Part shown: in pieces, positions 55,345 to 64,000 of the stretch
Layout: every line of letters begins with the position of its first letter
Position numbering within the stretch: position 1 is the stretch's first letter
Source of the DNA: an uncultured Atopobium sp.
GTDB lineage: Bacteria; Actinomycetota; Coriobacteriia; Coriobacteriales; Atopobiaceae
Assembly (NCBI GenBank): GCA_938045565.1
Contig: CALIAZ010000046.1
Coordinates: 1-64,000, forward strand
Direction of reading: 5' to 3'
Length of the DNA stretch: 64,000 nt
Position numbers and translations under genes: made by a program
The notes under the pieces: generated by a model
The model's input: only the letters and a program-made list of their open reading frames with translations
What the model was told of the DNA's origin: nothing
Database searches by the model: none

Positions 55345-56502
55345 TTAGGCGTGAGAGCGAATCTTCTTCCACAAGCGCAAACCATAGCTATTGGGAAGCC
55401 CTGCCTCAATACGAATAGCCAAGTACAATCCGGAGGCGTTGTAAACAAGCTCAAAGATATCTTGACTGTTTACGGCAGGAATACCCTGCGTTAGTGCCGT
55501 AAAGATAATTCTTGTTACGTCAAACAGAACAATAACAGTAACAGCAAGAATATACGGTCTAATAAATCGGGCATCGTTTGAGCCCTTGAGAGCTAAAAGA
55601 CCCGCAATAAGAGAAAATGCCGTACCTAGCGTCACCAAGAAAATGGTAAGGATTCCCTGTTGAGCTAAGAATTGATTAACAGTTGTCAGGGCAGGCAGAT
55701 TTACAACCCTAGAAAAATCATGCAATCCAAGCAAAATCAGCACCAGAAAAAGAACAATGCCACTAAACACAATGGATACCAGCGCAAACAAGTGAAGAAC
55801 TCGCTGGTGACGAGAGCGCCAATACGTAGTTCCCACAACGCCTTGGTCATGCTCTTTCTTAACCTTGTCCGCAAGATTAGAGCAAATTACCACGTATACA
55901 ATGGTATTGAGCTGGACAAATGGGTCCAGGATAATCAGCTCTCCTCTACCCCAAGCCCACAAAATTCCTACCAGAATAATCAAGCCAATCAGATAGCAAA
56001 GAAATCTGTATGGTTCAACTTTTGATGAGTCTTTGGCTGCACGTAATCCAAGTACCGAGGTTACAACCTGCAACACACCAATAAGCAATACAAACACATA
56101 GCCTAGAAGCACGTTATTGCTGAACGTAAAATACACACCGCTGAACTCAAGCTGTTCCAAAGGAACAGCAGGCTGTAAGCCCATAACAGTTGCAAAAAGA
56201 GATGCCGACGTAGTCAGAACATCTGCTACTCCCAAGATAATCAAAACAATTGAAACAATACGCAAGATATGTTGAGCAGGAGTTCTAGGGACAGTGGCCT
56301 TAACTCGGTCAGATGCAGGGCGGTTCAGCGGCTGATCCTCATCAACTACAAGGATTTTCTCGGCACGCTCTGCTACTTCAGAAACGTTTTCTGCCAGCTC
56401 AGATGATGCCTCGGTGACCTTTTTAGAAATCTCGCCTACTCTTGAGTTTTCAGCCAGCTTGGTTAACTCAGTGGCGATATCTTTCTTCTGTTCCGTTGGC
56501 AC
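55345..56502 (-). CDS. Multi-spanning membrane protein of unknown function
   Basis: This 385-residue protein starts at a GTG (GAGGATT upstream). It has a charged N-terminus with an amphipathic helix (LTKLAENSRVGEISKKVTEA), then about eight membrane helices in two sets, separated by a basic loop (LADKVKKEHDQG, WRSRHQRVLHL). The two halves look alike, with Leu/Ile/Val-rich pairs. It matches no family I know. It is divergent from the MATE gene by 200 bp. The codon composition matches the surrounding chromosome, so it is probably resident. Confidence 0.7.
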   Translation of the reverse strand: MPTEQKKDIATELTKLAENSRVGEISKKVTEASSELAENVSEVAERAEKILVVDEDQPLNRPASDRVKATVPRTPAQHILRIVSIVLIILGVADVLTTSASLFATVMGLQPAVPLEQLEFSGVYFTFSNNVLLGYVFVLLIGVLQVVTSVLGLRAAKDSSKVEPYRFLCYLIGLIILVGILWAWGRGELIILDPFVQLNTIVYVVICSNLADKVKKEHDQGVVGTTYWRSRHQRVLHLFALVSIVFSGIVLFLVLILLGLHDFSRVVNLPALTTVNQFLAQQGILTIFLVTLGTAFSLIAGLLALKGSNDARFIRPYILAVTVIVLFDVTRIIFTALTQGIPAVNSQDIFELVYNASGLYLAIRIEAGLPNSYGLRLWKKIRSHA

Positions 56503-56701
56503 AACAAATCCTCACACTTGTCCAAAATGTTCAAATAAATCATAGCATTAGCTACTTTGCTGTGTTAGTATGTGCAACTGTCCGTGTACCTGCAAGTATG
56601 TAAGGAGGCTTGTTCGATGCTTTTTTAATCTTCTCGTGAGCGTGTCACATGTCCACACCACGAGTCTGTCTGACATGTTCCACCACTAATCGAGGAGAAT
56701 T

Positions 56702-58171
56702 ATGGAATCGAATAAGCTTTTTGCGGAAACACCACCATTTAAATTATTTTTACGAGCAGCCCTACCAGGCGCTGTTGCTATGCTTGCGTCGATGCTCTAC
56801 GACACTGCAGATGGAATCCTTGTTGGACGCTATCTGGGTCAGGAGTCTTTTGGCGCAGTGACCATTGCCATCCCACTGGTTATTCTCTGCTTTGCTGTTG
56901 CCGATCTTATTGGCGTTGGCGCTTCTGCAGTTATTGCAGTTGAGCATGGCAAGAAGAACCACCAGACGGCTAATAACATCTTTACCATCGCATTCATCAT
57001 GCTTATTACCACAGGTGTTATCAGCGGCATTTTCTTCTTCTTTTGTGCACCAAACGTTCTAGCACTGATGGGTGCTCAGGGTAAGATTGCCGAGCAAGGA
57101 ACTATCTACCTGCGCGTATGGACGCTTTTCTTGCCAGTTATGTGTATCTCATACGCCGTTGATAACTTCCTTAAGATTTGCGGAAAAATTAGGCGCTCTA
57201 CCAGCATTGCCTTTATCTCTGCAATTTTGGGAACCGTACTTGAATACTACTTCCTGGGAGTTTTGGGATTATCCGTTGAGTATGCGGCACTGGGTTACTG
57301 CATCTCTATTACCTTCTCGTCCCTTTATGGTGTATGGCCTTTTATTGGCAACAAACAAATTCTCAAATTTGTGAAGCCTCATTTTAATTGGACGCACATA
57401 AAAGAGATCTTTGTAAACGGCTTTCCTATCTTTATGCAGAACATCTCAAGTAGGATTTACTCCCTACTGATGAACGCTGCCCTGCTCACCCTTGGTGGAG
57501 ATATTGCCATTGCTTCTTATGGAGTGCTGCTCTATTCTGGCGGCCTTATCCAGCCGCTCATTTATGGACAGGCCGACGCCATGCAGCCAGCTATTGGTTA
57601 TAACTGGGGCGCAAAGAAAAAAGACCGAGTACTTGCTATCGAGAAATACATCTTCTCCACAGGCATTATCATTGGCATCTTTGCGTTCTGCGTCTCGTTC
57701 TTCTTCTCGGAGTTCTTGGTCAAGCTCTACCTGCCAGAAGGAACGCAAGAGCTGCTCAACATGGCTATCCCAGCTATGCGCATTCACGCATTTATCTTCA
57801 TTTTTAGCTGGATTACCATGTGCACCGAGAGTCTTGCCATTGCGCTCAAGCAGACAAAGATTTCCAACCTTCTGAGCATCTTTATGGCGCTCATCTTCCC
57901 TATCAGCTCACTTATGGTTCTGAGGCCATTTGGTCTGGACGCGCTTTGGTACGTCTCAGTTATATCCAACATACTCTCCGCGCTGCTTTCCATTGGCTGC
58001 CTCATCCACATCTATCGCAAGCACTTTAGGGGTGTAGGCACTGATAACGCAGACGATACGTCTGAGCTCCTGGATGAGGATACCCAGCTCACCGAGGTAG
58101 AGCTCGCAGCTTCCGAGCTCTCTGGCCCAGAAGATCACCTGGACGGCGAGTCCATCTCCCGAGCCCAATAA
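56702..58171 (+). CDS. MATE family efflux transporter
   Basis: This 489-residue membrane protein has twelve helices and the MATE pattern: ALPGAVAMLASMLYDTADGI near the N-terminus, GQADAMQPAIGYNWGAKK and a similar central pattern. It probably exports drugs or cationic metabolites driven by Na+ or H+. GAGGAG precedes the ATG. The last about 40 residues are an acidic, Glu/Asp/Ser-rich tail (TDNADDTSELLDEDTQL), which is longer than in NorM-like proteins. Confidence 0.93.
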   Translation: MESNKLFAETPPFKLFLRAALPGAVAMLASMLYDTADGILVGRYLGQESFGAVTIAIPLVILCFAVADLIGVGASAVIAVEHGKKNHQTANNIFTIAFIMLITTGVISGIFFFFCAPNVLALMGAQGKIAEQGTIYLRVWTLFLPVMCISYAVDNFLKICGKIRRSTSIAFISAILGTVLEYYFLGVLGLSVEYAALGYCISITFSSLYGVWPFIGNKQILKFVKPHFNWTHIKEIFVNGFPIFMQNISSRIYSLLMNAALLTLGGDIAIASYGVLLYSGGLIQPLIYGQADAMQPAIGYNWGAKKKDRVLAIEKYIFSTGIIIGIFAFCVSFFFSEFLVKLYLPEGTQELLNMAIPAMRIHAFIFIFSWITMCTESLAIALKQTKISNLLSIFMALIFPISSLMVLRPFGLDALWYVSVISNILSALLSIGCLIHIYRKHFRGVGTDNADDTSELLDEDTQLTEVELAASELSGPEDHLDGESISRAQ

Positions 58172-58273
58172 CGCAAGCAGCCACAGCACCGTTTGCGCCC
58201 GTGGCAGTCACTGCGCGCATAGCCCAACTTGCGCCCGGCATGCTCCGCACAACAACGTACTCCTCACAAAAAC

Positions 58274-58313
58274 ATGGCGAGAAGATCTTCTGATTCCAAG
58301 ATCTTCTCGCCAT
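58274..58313 (-). terminator. Intrinsic terminator of the O-acetylhomoserine sulfhydrylase gene
   Basis: A perfect 16-bp stem (ATGGCGAGAAGATCTT with its complement) has an 8-base loop. On the minus strand it is followed by TTTTT. Each arm carries the GGCGAGAAG word. Confidence 0.92.
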
Positions 58314-58340
58314 AAACATAAGCGGTTATAAAACGACTAC

Positions 58341-59621
58341 CTACAGCGCAGCAAGTGCCTGCTCGACGTCGTTGATAAGGTCCTCGGTACCCTCAATACC
58401 GCAGCTCAGGCGTACGGTACCTGGGGTGATGCCTGCCGCTACAAGCTCCTCGTCAGTAAGCTGACGGTGCGTTGAAGAAGCTGGGTGCAAGCAGCAAGAA
58501 CGAGCGTCTGCAACGTGTGTTGCAATGGAGAATACCTTGAGGTTGCCCAAGAACTTCTCGGCAGCCTCGCGACCACCAGCAACGTCAACGGTGATAACAC
58601 CGCAGGAACCGTTTGGCAGATACTTCTGAGCCAGCTCGTAGTACTTATCGCCTGGAAGGCCAGGGTAGCTTACGTGCGCAACCTTAGGGTTGTTTACAAG
58701 TGCCTCGGCAACTGCCTGGCCATTCTTGCAATGCTGAGCCATGCGAACATGCAGAGACTCAAGGCCAAGGTTAAGATAGAAAGCACTCTGAGGCGACTGA
58801 ATGGAACCAAAGTCGCGCATAAGCTGAACGGTTGCCTTGGTAATAAAAGCGCCACCCTTACCAAAGGTATCTGCATACACAAGGTTATGATACGAAGGAT
58901 CAGGCTGGGTCAGACCTGGGAACTTGTCCGCATGAGCAGCCCAGTCAAAATTGCCACCATCAACAATAGCGCCGCCAACAGCAGAGCCGTGACCGTCCAT
59001 GTACTTAGTGGTGGAATGGGTCACAATATCTGCTCCCCACTCAAGAGGACGGCAGTTCACAGGAGTAGCAAAGGTATTGTCAACAATCAGTGGCACGCCA
59101 TGGTCATGAGCAGCCTTTGCCCAGCGCTCAATATCAAGGACAACCAGCGCAGGGTTTGCAACAGTCTCACCAAAGACGCACTTGGTATTTGGCCTAAACG
59201 CCGCGTTAATCTCCTCATCAGTTGCATCTGGCGAGATAAACGTGCACTCCACACCCATCTTTTTAAGGGTGATAGCAAACAGGTTAAAGGTTCCGCCATA
59301 AATGGTGGAAAGCGCAATAAAGTGATCTCCAGCCTCAGCAATGTTAAAGACGGCAAAGAAGTTTGCTGCCTGACCAGATGAAGTCAGCATTGCAGCGGTA
59401 CCGCCCTCAAGAGCGCAAATCTTTGAAGCTACAGTATCCAGCGTTGGATTCTGAACGCGAGAATAGAAATAGCCAGCAGCTTTGAGGTCGAACAACTCTC
59501 CAAGCTGCATCGACTCGTCATATTTGAACGTGGTTGATTGAATGATAGGCACTTGCCTAGGCTCACCGCAACCAGGCTGATAACCGCCCTGTACGCAGCG
59601 AGTCTCGATGCTCTCAGACAT
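58341..59621 (-). CDS. metY: O-acetylhomoserine sulfhydrylase (Cys/Met metabolism PLP enzyme)
   Basis: This 426-residue PLP enzyme of the Cys/Met family would make homocysteine from O-acetylhomoserine and sulfide. The PLP Lys is in THSTTKYMDGHG (Lys206), with SSGQAANFFAVFNI and FSIATHVADARSCCLHPAS as further blocks. The family includes MetY, MetZ and cystathionine enzymes; the length and sequence fit MetY best. The ATG at 59621 is chosen because GGGAGG precedes it; an in-frame ATG further upstream has no site. No SAM riboswitch is visible upstream. Confidence 0.92.
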   Translation of the reverse strand: MSESIETRCVQGGYQPGCGEPRQVPIIQSTTFKYDESMQLGELFDLKAAGYFYSRVQNPTLDTVASKICALEGGTAAMLTSSGQAANFFAVFNIAEAGDHFIALSTIYGGTFNLFAITLKKMGVECTFISPDATDEEINAAFRPNTKCVFGETVANPALVVLDIERWAKAAHDHGVPLIVDNTFATPVNCRPLEWGADIVTHSTTKYMDGHGSAVGGAIVDGGNFDWAAHADKFPGLTQPDPSYHNLVYADTFGKGGAFITKATVQLMRDFGSIQSPQSAFYLNLGLESLHVRMAQHCKNGQAVAEALVNNPKVAHVSYPGLPGDKYYELAQKYLPNGSCGVITVDVAGGREAAEKFLGNLKVFSIATHVADARSCCLHPASSTHRQLTDEELVAAGITPGTVRLSCGIEGTEDLINDVEQALAAL

Positions 59622-59690
59622 AGCATCCTCCCTCATAATCATCATCCACGCCGCGCAAACGTCAATGCGCTCCAAACGTGAACTATGTGA

Positions 59691-61031
59691 TTACCTTAGG
59701 ATACTAGTCTCTCTACCTTCAATCACACGCTCAATCAAAACTTTTTCATGTTCTGAAACAATTGCGAGGTCTGAGGTAACATCTCTGAAATCCATGGAGT
59801 CTTTCCACTCTTTGACCAGAGAAATGTTGCGCTGAGCTGTGCAAACAGTACTAAGCTCTGAGTCAATATCCTGCATAATCTGGGTGTAATTTGCGCGTTT
59901 CTCGCCCAACATATCACTGAGGTGGAAGAGAATGTGCTCAACCTCACGAACTTCTCGCCTTGCGTGATGTACCTCGGAGAAGCTTGTCATATCCAAGCCA
60001 AAGAGGCGCGCATCAATGGTCTCAAGCATGTAATCAAAGCGGCTGCTGATGTCTTCAAACGAGATGCCATCTCTTAGCACCGCGTCTGACCAAGCAGGCT
60101 CAAAGAGCTCATCCAAAGCGCAGCGCAGGCTACGACGAACCGCCTTCTTGCGCAGAGCCTCACAGACGCGATCGCGCTCAGTCTCGCGAGCTGCCTCGAC
60201 AGCACTGACCAGCTTGGAGCCTTGAGAAAGCTCTCCGGACTCCATCAAATCTGCAACGGTATCAGAGAAGCCGTCAATCTCACGAAGGCGCGTAGTTGCA
60301 CCAAGCATCAGTCTATAAACAGGCTCAGCAATCTCTACCGCCTCTTCATTAAGAAGTGGCGAGAAGAACTTGGTGAGCAGCTGGGTTCCCCTGAGGGCAA
60401 ACCTAAATGCTGCGATTACTGCAGGATCTTCTGGATGAGCGCGGAACTCCGTGTACGCGTCTTCCAGGTTAGTTGCCGCGTGAGCACATGCCTCATCCAG
60501 GGCATCAAGCGTCTCCCAAGGCTGAGTGGAAGGACCACTGACCAGCCAAAGAAGCTTACCGTGAGGCTCGCGAACATCTCCAAGCTGCTTCCAGACGCAC
60601 TCATGCTGATGACCAAGTGAACCACGTACATCAATTGCGCACACAGCGCCCTTTGTCAGCGGAAGTTCAAATCCCAGCAAAGTCTCTGCAACATAGCCCA
60701 AAAATGGAGCATGACCAACAAGAATCAGCGTTTCTGCATCAGCGTGCTCAAGCTCTGCCTGAAGTGCAGGAAGATCTTGATCGTAAAGGGAGTCATGAAT
60801 CTCTATGCCCTCAGAATCCAGCGCCTCTGCCACAATCTCTGCAGTTTCAAGCGCGCGAAGAGCAGGACTTGTCCAAATCTCAGCCTCTTCACCCTCTGGT
60901 CCCAACAGGCCAAAGATGTGAGGATAATTGGCTGATAAAGCCCTCTGACCAGCACGTGTGAGCTCTCGACTCATGTCTTCAGAGCCACGTTCAGATACAC
61001 CATGTCGTACAAGAACCAAAGTCTTTACCAT
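59691..61031 (-). CDS. SixA-like histidine phosphatase fused to a CHAD domain
   Basis: This 446-residue two-domain protein has an N-terminal histidine phosphatase (about residues 1-165) with the phospho-accepting RHG motif LVLVRHGVSERG (His10), Arg59 in SPALRALE and the second His in LVGHAPFLG (His107); the short SixA-like form fits. The C-terminal CHAD domain (about 185-440) is an all-helical domain with basic helices (FRFALRGTQLLTKFF, LRKKAVRRSLRCAL, HHARREVREVEHILF); CHAD domains bind polyphosphate. The combined role may be removal of phosphate from histidine phosphoproteins or phosphate esters, steered by polyphosphate, but this is inference. The phosphate transporter pit lies about 24 kb away. 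Confidence 0.9.
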   Translation of the reverse strand: MVKTLVLVRHGVSERGSEDMSRELTRAGQRALSANYPHIFGLLGPEGEEAEIWTSPALRALETAEIVAEALDSEGIEIHDSLYDQDLPALQAELEHADAETLILVGHAPFLGYVAETLLGFELPLTKGAVCAIDVRGSLGHQHECVWKQLGDVREPHGKLLWLVSGPSTQPWETLDALDEACAHAATNLEDAYTEFRAHPEDPAVIAAFRFALRGTQLLTKFFSPLLNEEAVEIAEPVYRLMLGATTRLREIDGFSDTVADLMESGELSQGSKLVSAVEAARETERDRVCEALRKKAVRRSLRCALDELFEPAWSDAVLRDGISFEDISSRFDYMLETIDARLFGLDMTSFSEVHHARREVREVEHILFHLSDMLGEKRANYTQIMQDIDSELSTVCTAQRNISLVKEWKDSMDFRDVTSDLAIVSEHEKVLIERVIEGRETSILR

Positions 61032-61305
61032 GTTTACCTCCGCTGGTCATCTGCAGAAAACTGCTCCTTATAGCGTAATAGGACGCCCGCGCAATTTTGC
61101 ACGAACGTCCTATTTTTACTGCCAACGGGCAAATATATCGGTATATGGCGAGAAAAACTTTTTATCTCGCATCTCTGCTATGCAGTCTTTGCATAACGGC
61201 TATGCATAACCTGCACGCAAAAATCCAACTAGAAAGACTTGGCAACCCTGGCGGTTAGATTAGCGCACCAATTGCGCTCCCCCATACCACCTATGACCTG
61301 CAATC

Positions 61306-62715
61306 TTAGAAGTCAGCGTTACCCACGGTACGAGGGTGAGGAATAGCGTCGCGGATGTTATCCACACCGGTGAGGTACATAACAAGGCGCTCAAAGCCAA
61401 GACCAAAGCCAGAGTGTGTGCAAGAGCCGTAACGACGAAGGTCCAAGTAATACTTGTAGTCGTCGGGGTTCATGCCAAGTTCAACAATGCGCTTCTCCAG
61501 AAGGTCAAGACGATCTTCTCGCTGTGAGCCACCAATAATCTCGCCGATGCCTGGAACAAGGCAGTCAGCTGCGGCAACAGTCTTACCGTCATCGTTAAGG
61601 CGCATGTAGAAGGCCTTGATTTCTGCTGGATAATCAGTAACAAAGATTGGCTTTCCAAAGTGCTGCTCGGTGAGGTAGCGCTCGTGCTCAGTCTGAAGGT
61701 CAATGCCCCACTCAACAGGATACTCAAACTTCTGACCAGCCTTTACTGCCTCCTGCAGAATCTCAATAGCCTCGGTGTAAGAGACGCGAGAGAACTGGGA
61801 AGTTGCAACGTGATTCAGGCGCTCAAGCAGGCCCTTATCCACAAACTTGTTGAGCATCTCAAGCTCATCTGGGCAATGCTCGAGTACGTATGCAATAACG
61901 TAGCGCAGCATCTCTTCTGCAACATCCATATCCTGTGCAAGATCACAGAAAGCCATCTCTGGCTCAATCATCCAAAACTCTGCAGCGTGGCGACGCGTGT
62001 TGGAGTTTTCTGCGCGGAACGTTGGACCAAAGGTGTACACATCACCAAAGGCCATGGCAAAATTCTCTGCCTGAAGCTGGCCAGAAACGGTGAGGTGAGA
62101 AGACTGACCAAAGAAGTCCTTTGAGTAGTCAACATCGCCCTTCTCGGTACGTGGAACGTTGTTCAAATCAAGCGTGGTAACACGGAACATCTCGCCTGCA
62201 CCCTCAGCATCAGATGCGGTGATGATTGGGGTGTTCACGTAGACAAAGCCACGATCCTGGAAGAACTGGTGGATAGCAAAAGCAGCCACAGAACGGATGC
62301 GGAAGACGGCACGGAACATGTTGGTACGAGGACGAAGGTGCTGCTGTGTACGAAGGTACTCAAGAGACTGACGCTTCTTCTGCATTGGATAATCAGGGCT
62401 GGATGGTCCCTCAATCACAATAGTCTGTGCCTGCAGCTCAATAGGCTGTGGGCGATCAGGAGTAAGCTCAAGGACGCCCTCGATAATCAGAGCAGCGCCA
62501 ACGCCACAAGAAGCAACCTCTTCGTAATTGCCAAGGTTCTCACGATTCATAACAACCTGTAGGTCTTTGAAGCAGCTACCGTCATTAAGTGTGACGAAGC
62601 CAAAATTCTTCATATCCCTTACTGAACGTACCCAGCCGGCCACGGTAACTTTTTGGCCACCAAGTTGCTCTGCATCTGCGTACAATGCAGAAATCGTGAT
62701 GCGCTCCACGGGCAT
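61306..62715 (-). CDS. asnS: Asparaginyl-tRNA synthetase
   Basis: This 469-residue class II synthetase charges tRNA with asparagine. It has an N-terminal OB-fold ([19 protein letters not shown]), motif 2 in [16 protein letters not shown], and motif 3 [15 protein letters not shown] with the following [11 protein letters not shown]. The ATG at 62715 is preferred because AAGGAGG lies just upstream; six further codons are open. Its presence means asparagine is charged directly. No T-box is visible. Confidence 0.96.
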   Translation of the reverse strand: MPVERITISALYADAEQLGGQKVTVAGWVRSVRDMKNFGFVTLNDGSCFKDLQVVMNRENLGNYEEVASCGVGAALIIEGVLELTPDRPQPIELQAQTIVIEGPSSPDYPMQKKRQSLEYLRTQQHLRPRTNMFRAVFRIRSVAAFAIHQFFQDRGFVYVNTPIITASDAEGAGEMFRVTTLDLNNVPRTEKGDVDYSKDFFGQSSHLTVSGQLQAENFAMAFGDVYTFGPTFRAENSNTRRHAAEFWMIEPEMAFCDLAQDMDVAEEMLRYVIAYVLEHCPDELEMLNKFVDKGLLERLNHVATSQFSRVSYTEAIEILQEAVKAGQKFEYPVEWGIDLQTEHERYLTEQHFGKPIFVTDYPAEIKAFYMRLNDDGKTVAAADCLVPGIGEIIGGSQREDRLDLLEKRIVELGMNPDDYKYYLDLRRYGSCTHSGFGLGFERLVMYLTGVDNIRDAIPHPRTVGNADF

Positions 62716-62732
62716 ACCCTCCTTGTAACTCA

Positions 62733-62772
62733 CTCTGCAGGTCTATTCTGCGCTCTGCAGGTCTATTCTGCG
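62733..62772. repeat. 20-bp perfect tandem duplication
   Basis: The unit CTCTGCAGGTCTATTCTGCG is present twice head to tail at 62733-62752 and 62753-62772, between asnS and the pyrE promoter region. It may lie in the asnS leader. Confidence 0.92.
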
Positions 62773-62986
62773 AGACGAACAAATATCTATTTAGAATACC
62801 GCATAACCACATGGCAGACGCTCACTTTTATATATCTGGCGGTAATTACGCTAATCTCACACAGCCAAGCCGTCGCGCCATAAAACACCGCGCCATAAAA
62901 CACATATCTGCAATTCGGCTAAACTAGTGCAGTAGAACATATCTACAAAGTGCCGCCGCGTCAAAAGGCCTGCTAAAGGAGAAACC

Positions 62987-63667
62987 ATGGAAGACTACAA
63001 GCGCGAATTTATTGAGTTTATGGTCCAGAGCAACGTACTTAAATTTGGTGATTTTACGCTTAAGAGTGGTCGCAAATCTCCTTTCTTCATGAACGCAGGC
63101 GCCTATGTCACTGGCGAGCAGCTCCACAAGCTGGGTCTTTATTACGCTCGCGCTATTCACGACAACTTTGGCCTGGATTTTGACGTAGTCTTTGGTCCCG
63201 CTTACAAGGGCATTCCCCTTTCCGTTATCACTGCAATGGGCATCAATGAGCTCTATGGCAAGCAGGTTCAGTACTGCTCCAACAGAAAAGAAGCAAAAGA
63301 TCACGGCGCCGATGCCGGCATGCTTTTAGGAGCAGAGCTCAAAGACGGACAGAGAGTGGTCATGGTTGAAGACGTCACCACGTCTGGCAAGTCTATTGAA
63401 GAGACCTATCCTCTGATTACCTCTCTTGCAAATATTGAGGTAGTTGGCCTTATTGTCTCGCTCAACCGTATGGAAGTTGGCAAGGGCGGAAAAGTTGCAG
63501 CTCTCCAGGAAGTCTCCGAGCGCTGGGGCATGCCAACTGCAGCTATTGTCTCCATGGACGAGGTTACCGAGGCTCTTTACAACAACGAGGTTGACGGCAA
63601 GGTTATTATCGACGACACCTTAAAGAGCTCCATTGATGCCTACTACCAGCAATACGGCGTTAAATAA
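62987..63667 (+). CDS. pyrE: Orotate phosphoribosyltransferase
   Basis: This 226-residue enzyme makes orotidine 5'-phosphate from orotate and PRPP in pyrimidine synthesis. The PRPP-binding motif is VVMVEDVTTSGKS; FGPAYKGIPL and SGRKSPFFMNAG are conserved OPRTase blocks. AAAGGAG precedes the ATG. It is separate from other pyr genes; a partial LysR gene follows 33 bp later, so pyrE may share its transcript. Confidence 0.95.
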   Translation: MEDYKREFIEFMVQSNVLKFGDFTLKSGRKSPFFMNAGAYVTGEQLHKLGLYYARAIHDNFGLDFDVVFGPAYKGIPLSVITAMGINELYGKQVQYCSNRKEAKDHGADAGMLLGAELKDGQRVVMVEDVTTSGKSIEETYPLITSLANIEVVGLIVSLNRMEVGKGGKVAALQEVSERWGMPTAAIVSMDEVTEALYNNEVDGKVIIDDTLKSSIDAYYQQYGVK

Positions 63668-63700
63668 GGCGAGAAAACCCTCTGCGTAGAAACCTGACTT

Positions 63701-64000
63701 ATGACTCTAACTCAACTCAAATACGTTCTTGCTATTGCTAAGGCAGGCACTATTAACGCCGCGGCTAAACAGCTCTTTATCTCGCAGCCTACCCTAAGTA
63801 GTGCAGTTAAAGAGCTTGAAGCCGAGCTGGGAATCTCCCTTTTTAACAGGACCAGCAAGGGCGTTGAGCCTACCGCAGACGGCGAGGAGTTTTTGAGTTA
63901 CGCTAGGCAGGTTGTCATGCAGACTGACCTCATTGAAGAGCGCTATCTGGGTACCGCCCCCACCAAACAGCGCTTCTGCGTTTCTTGCCAGCACTATTCC
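63701..64000 (+). CDS. LysR-family regulator (partial, N-terminus only)
   Basis: The gene starts at the ATG 33 bp after the pyrE stop and runs off the right edge; 100 codons are visible. The winged helix-turn-helix is complete: LTQLKYVLAIAKAGTINAAA, KQLFISQPTLSSAVKELEAE, then GVEPTADGEEFLSYA at the linker helix. The effector domain has just begun at RFCVSCQHYS. It resembles regulators of sulfur or oxidative responses only in general form, so no target is assigned. Confidence 0.9.
   Translation, partial: MTLTQLKYVLAIAKAGTINAAAKQLFISQPTLSSAVKELEAELGISLFNRTSKGVEPTADGEEFLSYARQVVMQTDLIEERYLGTAPTKQRFCVSCQHYS

Noticed and set aside
61077..61114. Hairpin AATAGGACG..CGTCCTATT with plus-strand T-run
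   Set aside because: It has the shape of a plus-strand terminator but no plus-strand gene ends upstream; both flanking genes are on the minus strand. It may be chance or a leader structure.
1..64000. tRNA, rRNA, prophage, insertion sequence or integrase
   Set aside because: I scanned for tRNA T-loop patterns and for transposase or integrase motifs among the proteins and found none that could be supported.

Overview
The window looks like a chromosomal stretch of a Coriobacteriia/Atopobiaceae bacterium, closest in character to Lancefieldella (formerly Atopobium). The reasons are a moderate GC content, a suf operon ordered sufC-sufB-sufD-sufS-sufU-rrf2, a group B monomeric [FeFe] hydrogenase, amaP/DUF2273/asp23, LPXTG-like surface proteins and many small multi-membrane proteins. 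This is inferred from protein character only; no database search was possible. I found no rRNA, tRNA, CRISPR array, phage gene or transposase.

Layout. 1-5.6 kb (minus strand): one end of a heterodimeric ABC exporter, its partner, aspS, and an AT-rich two-gene ABC-2 transporter that looks acquired. 5.7-13.3 kb: a HAD phosphatase, a small conserved protein, the [FeFe] hydrogenase, an RluA-type pseudouridine synthase with a LysR regulator, a divergent NhaC antiporter, and hisS. 13.7-19.3 kb (plus): the complete Fe-S assembly operon with its Rrf2 regulator. 19.5-21.1 kb: a 1.6-kb AT-rich cassette with one gene (AbiEi/DUF559-like) bracketed by 106-bp imperfect inverted repeats. 21.4-31 kb: class II aldolase, a Ser-rich membrane protein, an M18 aminopeptidase, a TPP-riboswitch-controlled thiXYZ-type pyrimidine transporter, a Gfo/Idh/MocA oxidoreductase, an acetyltransferase and an APH-fold kinase. 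31-33.3 kb: a beta-helix/Cna-B adhesin broken by two frameshifts. 33.4-41.9 kb (minus): the asp23 membrane cluster, the PiT/DUF47 phosphate pair, a pcrA-mscS-mtnN operon, and uppP. 42-53.7 kb: a secreted coiled-coil wall protein, an EamA transporter, an M16C protease, an accessory patch with a frameshifted Ser-rich surface protein, and a 1130-residue fused ABC transporter. 53.8-64 kb: M20 dipeptidase, membrane proteins, MATE exporter, O-acetylhomoserine sulfhydrylase, a SixA-CHAD fusion, asnS, pyrE, and the start of a LysR gene.

How the parts work together. The suf operon supplies Fe-S clusters, for which the hydrogenase is an obvious customer, although its HydEFG maturases are not in this window. 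The thi transporter is switched by TPP, and its leader can be folded into a clear ligand-dependent Shine-Dalgarno switch. Several genes concern the envelope (uppP, the PcsB-like protein, mscS, asp23/amaP, surface proteins).

The best candidate for something undescribed is the inverted-repeat cassette at 19509-21132. Its repeats are built from 31-bp units that carry a GGCGAGAA-type word, which also recurs conspicuously across the whole window. Secondary candidates are the thiX leader switch, a possible RNA switch ahead of the gene at 42176, and the SixA-CHAD fusion protein.
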